Positions 27,201 to 39,200 of a stretch of 64,000 bases of DNA are shown here, in pieces (positions within the stretch are counted from its first letter, which is position 1; each line of letters begins with the position of its first letter). The DNA is from Pomphorhynchus laevis (Eukaryota > Acanthocephala > Palaeacanthocephala > Echinorhynchida > Pomphorhynchidae), in the NCBI GenBank assembly GCA_012934845.2, contig WNNJ02000652.1:62001-126000 (forward strand), written 5' to 3'. The notes beneath the pieces are model-generated. The model was not told the DNA's origin and searched no databases. It saw nothing but the letters and a program-made list of their open reading frames with translations. Both the position numbers and the translations under genes were made by a program.

Positions 27201-30200
27201 TTTATAAATGATTAGGATATATTCAAAATTTCCCTCAGAAAAAATATATGAGATTCATGTTTTTGCAAATTTAAATATTTTCTCTACATAATCACCGGGA
27301 ATCTCTTTACATCCATTCATTCAAATAATACTTCAAGTCAAATTTTAAACATATTTCATCCTTTTTGATCTATATTTTGTCTATTCCGATAAGACTCGAT
27401 ATTTTTAGTGCAGGTAATAGAATCTACAAATGGAGTATTTGCTTCTCGATACCATTTTCATATAATTTTAAGATTATGATTCGATAGGTAGCCATTTCGT
27501 CACTGTGCACTATTGATGTGTATTATATCACACGCTCTTTTATCGGCAGAAGTGTTTATTTTTTCAATTTGAACCTCTATTTATCTACTAGCAAGGATAC
27601 ACGACGAGTCTACAATCCCAAATATTCATACTTGTTCATCCGTGGCGCGTCCATTATTATTTCATAAAACGCCATAGGTAAAAATATATATTCTTTACAG
27701 ATTTTCAAAATTTTTCCCTGAAACAAATTTTGATTTAAATAATGCTTTAATTTTGATTTTTTGTAAGATAAATGCAAAAGCCAAATTAATTACCACTACC
27801 AAAATAAATTATATATTTTATTAATTTAAGATTCATAATTTTGACACAATGTGATTGTGTCAAATATTATCACATCCATATCAAATATGCATGTAATTCA
27901 ATTGCATTTAATTAATTTCAATTATTTTATCTATTTTAATTATTTATTATATTTTTATAATAAATTATATTATATTTATAATTATAATTATAATATATTA
28001 TAATTATAATATATTATAATATTATAATATAATATAATTATAATTATATTATAATTATATTAAATATAATTATAATATTAATTAATTATATCTTTTATAA
28101 TAACTTAATTATAACTTTTATCTTTTATTACGGAGAATGCTTATCTTTTCATTAACGGAATACAAAATGATAAAATACGAATATGGTTTCTAATTTTATA
28201 ATTTTTAGTAATTCAAAAATCAAATTGTGATTATGATCGACGACTATTTTGATTACGATATTTAATTAAAATATCAATCAAATATTTTACTTTATAATAG
28301 ATTTCTTTCTGCTAGTGAGTGATAATTTAGAACTTCTGTTTTTATTTTTTTATTTAATAAATGAATAAAAAAGTAAATAAATATTTTAAAAAATATTTAT
28401 TCTAAATATCGATATTACTTATCAATAGCCACATTAAAATTCCGAAATTAAAAATTTACATAAATTTTCACTCAGTTTAAGCAAAAAATATTAAATTGAA
28501 CAAATTTTAATCAGCACAGGTGTTGATTTTTTAAGTATCTTAAAAGATACTTAAAGATTATGCACAAGAAATGTATTCTTTATATACTTTTAATTAATTT
28601 ATTTGAAAATAGATGTAAAACGGGTGAAAAATAGTTTTTTACTATAAAATGATTTCTCATTCTGGCAATTTAAAACTACTTTGAAGACACTATTTTATGC
28701 AATATACTAAGCAACCCCAAAATGATTAATATTTTCAAACAATAATTTTCAATCAATCTTAACACACAAATGCACTTACTTCAAATAATCCTTGCAAAAT
28801 ACGAACAAACATAGCAGCCAGTACATTGATCTTAACTGCTATTGGAATGACACAATTTAACATGGATGATGCCATAAACGCATAACCAAATATTCTATGA
28901 AAAATTTGGTGTTTGTAAGATGTTAATTTATTTTAAATTTGTAAAATAGAGTGCATATAAATATTATCAAGTTATAAATTGTAATATAAAGTATTTATAA
29001 GACATTGAAATACGAAAAATATTAGTCTTAAATTACTTAATAGCAGCAATATATCTGGTAAATTGATTCACTTTTAGAGAAAGTGAAAATTTCTAGTTAT
29101 TTTGCCAATAAAAACAAATTAATTGCAAATACTTGAATTTAAAGAAATTGGAAAACATTTTAATTCAGTTATAACAGGAATAATGAAATTGTTGGGCATT
29201 GTGCGTTATCACTCATATCCGCTATAGACATAACAGTACTCTGTTTTCACATTTGTGACAAACCAGTGATGATTGCTGCCATGATTATCAACGATGTGTG
29301 AATTCTACAGTTGTGGTATTTAAATTAGTTTATATTTAAGATTCATATTAAATAAATAATAAAGATAAATAAATATTAAATTAATTATAAATGAAAAATA
29401 TTAAATTTAACATATTTTAATATTTATAAAGTAATTAAAAGGTAATTATAATCATAAATGATCTTTAAATATAGCTAAATAATAAAACCAGGAAATCAGT
29501 ATCAAGTACAAAGTTCTGTACAGCAGAGTTCAAACTCCTGATGTAACATCCCGATCAGTTTATTCTTTCCGCAATCGCTCAGTGATATTATCATTAGTGA
29601 AAACAGTGTTGACTTCCTCGACGTGACAATCAAGCGTGAATCAGGTTCTTATGTTAATTGGTTCTTAACTAAGTTCAAACAGTTGTCACCCTAGGTCTAT
29701 AAAGCGGAACATAATTTACAACGAAGCGCTTGGAATGAAACGCATTTGCTCGAAATCATGCGACTTTGAAAACAATTAGAACTGTTAAAAGAGAAGTTTA
29801 TTAAACGAGGATACAAATTCGCCATGACTGATAGCCAGTTTAAAAGTATACGAAAGCTATCTCGCCGAGAGATGTTTAAGTCGGTAATCCACATAAAATT
29901 AGCCAAAAAGAAAAATATGTTGATTGTTCCGTTTCATCCAAGCTTAGATAACATAAAGCGTGAAATAAATGACATTATAAAAGGCATGCGTGGCAGCCTT
30001 GTCGCGATATCCGTCAACTTTCGTTTTCTCCTTGGTGTGAAAATCATAAATAAAGGTTTTCTTAAAAAATTTACACAATCGTTAGATATAACCAATTAAG
30101 TTGGGGATAAATCAACACCAACAGAATCTTCAACAATTTTTTGTAACTTATTCTAACACCACGGCATCAGGTTCAGTCGAATCTGAGCCCCCGGCCGCAT

Positions 30201-33200
30201 CAGCCAGGCCGCCTTGCGACTGAACCATTCAGGGTATCTCACCCATAAGAATCCATTCGAAGCAGACTATGATTGGTAATCTCGAGATGAGAAGCTTGAG
30301 AAACCTTAGTCTTTGCTTTGGGGAACGTCCTCTAGAGAATAAGACTAATCCCGAGATAGCCCAAGTACCCCATAGGTATATTTTGGTTTGCCCACTCAAT
30401 GACAGATGTTGGGCCCGTTTCATGACCCATCTAGCTCTCTTCAAGATACGTTTAATTATATTCAGGTCTATTTTGGCCGACCAGTTCTCCGTAATGGTGA
30501 ACCATAGATATGTTACTCGATTTGTGAAGATGGGGAGTGGTTGATACTGCAAAATGGAGGAGATAGCAGAGTGTGCTAATCTTTTACGTTTTTCTTCGTG
30601 GCATGGGTGCCATGAAAGACGACCACCTACGATTTTTCGGAGTTCAAAATAAGATTAGAAGGGGTGATAGGTGGTCTTTAAACCTTGAAAATAAATGGCT
30701 GATTTCCAAGACTACATCTTTGCACCTGCGTCCAGAAAAAATGGGTTGTGATATCATCAGCGTATACCACGAGATGTTGATTCTGTTTAGATGTCTTGAA
30801 TAGAAATAATTAAGTCACAAGATATAAAGCAGGAGAAAGTGGGAAGCCTTGAACCACACCTGTAATAAGGTAGAACTGACGTGCATCAGGGTCGTCTTCA
30901 TAGAATAAGCGCTTGGTATAAGCAATATCTCCAGCGTGATAACAATTCTTGCAGGCAACCCGAGGGACCTGAGAGAGGAGATAACGAAGGGAATGGAATT
31001 GCGGACTCTGTCAAGTCCAATGCTCCCAATCCAATCCACAGCATGTCCCTCCAGCAGACAAACTAAGGGCAGAAGCGCTTTCCAAATTCCACTGTAGGAT
31101 ATTCAGTGAAAACGACTCTTGATTACTTTGCATTGTGTTCAGTTAGCTGGAGTAGGATTGCTCACTCCTAGCAGGAGTCAGGAGAGATAAGGTTGCCCTT
31201 CTCACTCCCCGCGCCACCAAGGAAGAAGACACTTCCCCATTGGCAATGTCATCATTTCCCGTAGAGGCAATAGCCCAGCGAGTTGGATGTTTCTTGCTAG
31301 TTTAAGAGAAGCTAAATTCTGTTTACATCCAGATCTTTTTTAGTGGTCTAGATGTTTTTGTACTTCAACGTACTGAATGCCGGAGGAGAGCCGAACTCCT
31401 CTGTATGTTGTATCAGGTGAACAGTGAGTGATTTAAATCTGTCTTCAAAAGCTTACAGTCTTGCGTCCATAATTTTCAAAATATAACCCTGCGCCATTCT
31501 AGGCACTTTAGAGATGAAGGCATCAGCAAAGTCCGCTGGATGAACCGGTGCACACATGTATCTCTCTTTGTAAGCCTTGAATACAAGGCATCTGCGTGAC
31601 CAAGCCGGGTGAGGGCCCCTCTCAATTCGAACACTGAGGGCAAAGAATACATTTCCCCTAATGTTCGTCTCAGGAGCCGCACACCCCGCATACACGGGAA
31701 CTGGAACAGGTGTAGGCTCAGTGCCGCCACTAGTGACAATCTTTTGCAGTGGGAAACGTAAGGTCGTAGGCATTAATCATTGTGAATGATATATTATAAC
31801 CATTAAACGGATTGAATTTACTGTTAATCGGGTATTGGGCCTGGTTAATGGTAGAGAAGTCGAAGGCCACCGGAAGTGAATCTCCATTCTTCCCCATAAT
31901 AATTCGAACGTTGTAAACTTTGAACGTATCCTCAAAATTTTTCAGATCTTCACCCTTTGCGTAAGGTGGAAGTTCGATAATTATAGTTTTATAAGAAAAT
32001 AACTGAAATTATTCAGAGGCCAGATCAGGCCTACAAAACGAAATTCTGATTCTAGACTTGAAAAATTAACAGAATTGCATATAATTCTACTTTTAAATAA
32101 TTTAGAGAAATCTCTGAGAAAAGTATCAAGTAGAGATATTCTTTCCAAGGGTTGCATACAATTAACAACTACCATATTGACTAATTTCGACACGAGAGGA
32201 ATTCCCCTAACCGTGATTGAAGCAAAATAATTAGGAAGATATGCACTAACTTTGCTTTGTTTAATAGGAATTGCGCTATAAAGTAAGAGTTTTGTTGAAT
32301 CTTTTGAAGCACCACACGTTTCGCTTCTGCACATTACTTTGTTTCGAAAACTTCATTAACACCAATTCATTCACTCGACTGCCAGCCTTTAAAAATAAAA
32401 GGTGCAAAGCATGTAGTGTCATTCAAGGCGGTTCAGTAATATGCAACTCCGTAACTAGCGGATTCGTTAAATTGTCAAGTAAAACGCTGTAAAGCAATAC
32501 ATGTGACGTATTTTGGAACATGCCTGTTGTGTTAGAAGCAGTACGTCGGCCAAACCAGTTTGAGTTTGGCAAAACGAATGAATATTTGTAGGTCACATTA
32601 TCGTTCATCCAGCATTACCGACAATTAAGATACATTGTATATACAACAATTAAGATTATGTACAACAATTAAGATTATATACAACAATTAAGATTATATA
32701 CAACAATTAAGATTATTCACAACGCGCTTGGTTCTCCAGCGCTTAATGCAGACGGGTGAATACTTGCAGTCGCAAACCCCAGTCTTTGCAAGGGAACAAG
32801 GAACTCTCGTTGTTTCAAATCACCATATAGCCTTTCTCCCAACTTCAATCCAGTTGTGGGGAGTACAGGCTACTGATGAGAACCAACTAGTTCGAAATGG
32901 TAACTTTGTCATTTGCGACAATTTCATTGTGGAATTTCTTTCGTGGTGCTGACACCCTGATATCAAATTAAGATTATGTTTCTTTCAAATACCAGTGAAT
33001 GAATTGGAAATAAAACATTAAACCAATTAGCGCAACATGACGATTACATTTACCAAATCGGTTTTGAAACTCCTTCAAGACACTATTAGTATTAACCATT
33101 TTAAAAATATAAAAAATATTTTTATAGTTAAATCCAAAACATTGCAACCTTTAGCAAAACAATATATAAAAGATACAAAATAAAATTTATTTAAATAATA

Positions 33201-36200
33201 AAAAAATAAATTTTATCTTTTTGATCTTCTAAATTGTTCATTTTTAGATTGCTTTAAAATAATATCTAAAATAATAGTTTTGCTGAATTTTTGTGATGCA
33301 ATTATTATATACAAAAGTATAGTTACCTATGAGCTTCGAATTTTGCGGACAAATAGCCACCCGGTAATTGTGTTATAAGATATCCCCAAAAGTATGAACT
33401 ATCGAGAACACTTATTGTCTCCGGTGACCAATGAAATTCCGGTTCCTTAAATTATTAAAAAAATAAATATATGCATCATGTTGGGTCGTAGAATGCTGGC
33501 CGAAATCTGATAGCATAGCAGTTCCTCCTGATGACATGTAATCCTTATTCTGATACATCGTCTATTATTTATTAGTCAATTCATAAAAATTGAATTTTAT
33601 TTTAAATTTACATTTTAACTTGTTATAAATTATATAAAATCTTATATAACAATTATTTATATTTATAATTCTATATTATTTTTTAATTATTTTATTCATC
33701 AATATGTTTAATTTATAAATAATTTAAAATACGTAGGCTCAGTTAGCTGATCTGATTAATCAGTTTATTATCTGAAATCGATACAACCCACAAAAGTTAT
33801 GGTATTTTGAATTCTTTTGACTGATATGCAGATGAGAAAATGAGTGAAATGTTTAACAAAAATAATATATTTCTTTAATTAATTAAATTATTATTTCATT
33901 ATTAAATATAAAAACGATAGAGTTAAATGTCCGCTTATCTCTCATCCTCATGTTGTCAAGATTTTGCGTAGTTTATTAGATCAAAGAGCTGAGTTATTAT
34001 ATACTGCCATAGCTTTCGCCGCGTTACGGCTTTCTCAGTGGCTCATTGTGAGTAGTTAGTAATCAAGAAGCTTTTAACTATCTTCAACAATTAACTTAAA
34101 AAATTCTCAGTTAAAAAAATCTTGATTACTAACTACTCACAATGAGCTACTGAGGAAGCCGTAACACGGCGAAAGCTCTGGCAGTATATAGTAATAACTC
34201 TGCTCTTTGATCTAATAAACTACGCAAAATTTAAATATAAAAACGTTTATATTTCACATCGTTATATAATTAAAATTTATTAATTGATTAATTAATTAAT
34301 TAATTAATTGATTAATAATTATTAATCAATTATTAATTAAAATTATTTATCACCTTTTAAGTTAACAATTATTGTTTATCTAATTAATATTTAATATTAT
34401 TTATTGTTTAATTATTAAATACTATTTTCAATTGTATAAAATGTTGATTATTAAGTATTTACGATAATAAAACAGATTATTAAAACCTAAATATTTTCTA
34501 ATGGATAATCGACATTTTAAGGCCAATTTCACGAATACATAGTATTCAAATTAATGTTATTGCACATTCAAACGTTGAATATGTGTAACTTATTTGAAAT
34601 TTATAAGCATTTATTAATTTATTAACTTTTAAACATTTAAAAATAAACGTTAATTTAAAAAGTGATTTTTGTGAATAAATCATTTTTTTATATTAAACAC
34701 TTGATTTGTTCAAATTCTAATTGTAAAGCAATTACAACACTGAAATGTTCAAATGTAATGTTCACAATTCAAATATTCACATTAATTTATCAAATTTAAA
34801 GTGAGATAAAAAATTCACAATACAAAATAGTTTAAAATGAAGTAAACAATATGATACGTTGTATAATATCTGAAAATTTATTTTTTGATAAACAAATATC
34901 TTATAATTAATTATTATCAAACTGGATAAATTTTTCAAGAAATCAATTTTCTGTGATTTCTTGAATATAAGGATATTCCTAATATTCAAGGATATTAGGA
35001 ATATTCATCCTAAAAAATTGATTTTTAATTTATTTAGTAGCATATTCCTCTTAAAAAATTGATTTTTATTTTGAAAAATCAATGGAAAATTAGTTTTTAT
35101 AAATTCAAATGTTTAAACATTCTTAAAAATTCTTAAATTTAAACACACAAAATAAATAACATACAACACCAAGGACAACCTTCGACGACAACCAACGACA
35201 ACCACGCGAACAACCACGTGAACACAACTATTGACATGCCCAGAGGAAAACCCGCATCTCAGCCACGATGTTGCAATTATAACAGAAACAGGGCTGTTTG
35301 TCAAGGTTGTCGATGTGGGAGATAAAAAAATTGTTGATTGTCTGGCTCCTAATTGCAGGAGTCGCCAACAATTACAGAAATTTGGAAGTGTCGACAGCCA
35401 AAACACTAATGTTAATAACCCACGTCAACTGCCAATTGATGATGAAAGTATAAGGGGTACTTCAACTCAAGAATCCCAAGTAGCGAACCAATGTGTTCAT
35501 GAATTGACAAGAAATGAACACTCTAATACAGTCGAATATAGAGATACGTTTTGTCCTACGTATAGACACGAGCTTGCTTGTGCATATTCGGAGGTCATTG
35601 GTTGGCGTCCTAATCTCTTCTCATTACCCCTCTGCAAAGAGCGTGATCTGTTCATCGATCTGATTTGTGAAAAATACAAAAAGATTGCGGATAAGTTAGA
35701 CGGAGAGTACTTGGCATTGAAAGAAGTTACGGTAATACGTCAGTGCCTACTTCAACGAATTCCATCACGGAAGATGCAATTGATTTGGAAAACGCTAAAA
35801 AGACGCCTTACACTATGGCACAGCGGTCAACTTTAGAATTTACTGGACGAAGCTCGTGTACTTTAACGAAAATGTATATTAAATACTAACATAGTCAAAC
35901 GTGTTGACTGGAAAAAACGCTTCACGTCATTGATCAAATCTGGCAATAACACCGCTACGATCAAAACCTTGGAACAATCGGACACAGTCTAATGTCCGAT
36001 ATATCATTGGGACGATGATTTCAACGGACGTAGTGTACGTGAGATATTAAGTGAAATGCATCCGGAAGGCATCAACGCTGATCAGGAAGCATTGCTGCAA
36101 AGGCCACTGCCAAATTGTGTCGTTCATCATGACGTTGTCTTTACCGTGATAGACTCGGATCGTGTAATTGCTGCTGCCTTGAAGACTCGTGGAGGTGCTG

Positions 36201-39200
36201 GACCATCAGGGGTCACAGCCCATGAGTTCAAGCGAACGTTAACGACATTCAAGACACATTCACGAAATTTGGCGGAGATAATCTCGCGTTTGGAATTTCG
36301 GATTGCGACGGATAAAATTGATTTTGAGGTATTGAAAGCTTTGGTCGCATTACGCCTTATCGCATTGAACAAAAATCCAGACCTCAGACCTATAGGGATA
36401 AGATAGGCACTAACAATAATCATATGTAAAACATTTGGGAATGTAGTCAATTCTGACCTTTAAACTGTAGCAGGCCGTGAACAATTGTGTGCGGCACAAC
36501 GTGGTGGAATAGAATACGCAATCCACTCGTTATCAGACCAATTCCACTTAAATTTTGAAATGGAAATTCTCTCCATTGATGCCAATAACGCGTTTAACAG
36601 TATCAGCCGAAAATTAACGCTAGCAAATATTTTGATGGTTTGTCCTTCGATAGGTCGAATGCTTAATAACATGTATGGAAGCCATGCTATCATGGTTGGA
36701 GATGGCGGTGAGATATTATCGAAAGAGGATTTACCCAAGGCGACCCGCTTGCAATGGCCGCATTTGCAGCGGCATCGTTGCCACTAATCAATAAAATACA
36801 AGCAAGGATTCCGAGCATCACGCAGCGATGGTATGCAGATGACTCAACTTTTGTCGGACCGTTGAAAGATTTGAGAATTATATGGGAAATCTTGCAAACC
36901 ACTGGTCCTCAATACGGGTACTTTGTCAACGATATAGTTTTTTCTATCCTCATTCATGTACCAAAGTCGCACATGAACTGTTCGCAGAAACGAATGTCTC
37001 GATGTCCAAACGCGGTGTGATACTACTTGGAGCGCCCATGGGTAACACTGACTTCGTTGAAGAGAATGTGACGTGCGCTACTGGTCGATGGCAGAATATC
37101 GTATGTACAATTGTATATTAAGTCCCACTCCATTGCGTACAATTGTATGCAATGGAGTGGGACTTGAACCTCAGCTAGAACCGGTACCCAACGGTCACAA
37201 ATCCAGGAAAACCAGATGCATGCCCGGATATCGTATGTTGCGGCCTGTTTGGCGGTAGGATGGACGAACGTTTATTTGAGGTTTGTATTTTTAACAGCAA
37301 TGCTCCGTCATACCAATCAAAATCCGTATCATCTTGCTTCGAGTATCACGAGACGCGAAAACGCAACAAATATGAAGAGCGAATAAAGGAGGTGGACCAC
37401 AGTACATTCTGTCCGAGAGTTATAGCCGCGACTGGTGAGATTGGACCATCATCTGATACCATGATCAAGACGATTACGCGGAAGCTAAATGAAAAAAGGA
37501 AGCCCAATACGCGGATTCTGTCGCCTGGTAGCGAACGAAAATAAGCCTCTTCCTTACTCGGGCACTCCCCATGTGTTTGCGAGCTTTCTGATTCGCGCGA
37601 CATTTACCTACTATAACATCTGAAGACGTCCAATCTCAAATACGGATAAAGCGGAACGCTATGTCGACCACCTCAAGAGACTTGCTTTAGCAATCAGTTA
37701 TTAAAGTCAATGACATATCGATTGCGAAATCAGCTGATTTTAATGATTGTTGCTCGCTAGGAAACGTTTGTAAAATTGTATTTTGATTTTTCCTTTGACC
37801 AATAACTATCCTCTTTCAATGTTTAGTAAAGAATACTTTTAAATTCAAAAGTTAAGATACACTCATATGTGTATCTTAATCCCTTTCCCACATTCAAATC
37901 GAAAGCACTAGTTTTTATCGAAACAGGATAATGTTGTAGATTTACAATATATGAAATTATTGGTTATTATTAGGTCGATTGTAAAAAATATCTGATGAAT
38001 CTTTATTAAAGGTAATAGTTTCTTTTAAATTTTGTAGTGGATTCAACAGAATTCAAATTTATTTTTTATTTCGTTAGCTACTGCAGTATAACCAAAAAAC
38101 ACAGTTTGTTATGATTCATTTATTAAAATCGATGAAACAAATTTATCTCTTATTTTGCTTGCTACTGTAGCATCACCAGAAAAAAAAAACACAATTTGTT
38201 GAAAATAAACATCTTTCCGTTTCCGAAAAGAAAAAATATATAAAATATGCAAAAAAATATAAAAATAGAAAAATTATAAATTATATTCTGTTGATTCTCT
38301 CTAAAATTCAAAATTTAAAAATAAAAAAATTGATTAAAATCAGTAATTTATTAATGTTATTAAATTAACATTAACTAAAACTACTATTAATTTATATCGT
38401 AAAGATGACATATTTAAATTTACAAGAAACATATTTTTGCATGAGCATTCATGCATACCATATAATATAAAATATAATACATTAAATAATGAAATTTTAA
38501 GAATTGCAACAATATGTAATGATATTGGCTTTCTTCAAAATCATTTAAATAATTTAATAGATACATATTTTAAACTAGGTTACTATAAAAATAACATCAA
38601 GCAGAAAATAGTAAAATATATAAATCAACACAATAATATAAAGAATAAATTTAAACTCTTAAGTGGCAAATTTTTATGGATGGATAATAAATAATATACT
38701 TTGCATTAGAATAAGATACTAGATAGTTATTTTAGAGGAAATACATCATTAGCATGTATTTGGCCCCGCTGCTATGTTGGGTAGAGGAGTTAGGGGCCGA
38801 AACCTGATAGCATAGCAGTTCCTCATGATGACCTCTAATTCTTATTCTGATACAACGTCTGTTATTTATTAGTCAATTCATAAAAATGACGTTTATTTTA
38901 AATTTTATTTTTTTATTTTAACTTGATTTAAATTATAGAAAATCTAAAAACAATTATTAATTTTATTATTTAATTATTAAATTTTGATTTAGCATTATTA
39001 TGTTTTGTTTATTTTATAATTATATTAAATACTTAGACTCTGTTAGCTAATTTATTTTTATATAACCTATAAATAAAGAACTTAATCTTTATAATGACCA
39101 GATAATTATTTAAATTATATTTAAATTATAACTAAATCTAATTATTACCATAATCGCGATTTAATTAGATTAAAAGCACATAAAAAATAAAAAATATTTT

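Larger units (their letters stand above)
28895..33326 (-). other. VGLUT intron with PLE and LINE insertions
   Basis: AT-rich DNA at 28895-29530 and 32960-33320 shows nothing recognisable. The rest is occupied by a PLE fragment and a LINE described separately. Confidence 0.5.

Noticed and set aside
32728-32952. Plus-strand open frame of 74 codons.
   Set aside because: It lies antisense to the probable 5' part of the minus-strand LINE and shows no motif of its own.
38700-38870. Classical type I hammerhead ribozyme in the PLE tail.
   Set aside because: CTGATGA and GAAA boxes exist, but GAAA comes before CTGATGA and the spacing leaves no room for stems I and III; only a weaker permuted or pseudoknot alternative remains.
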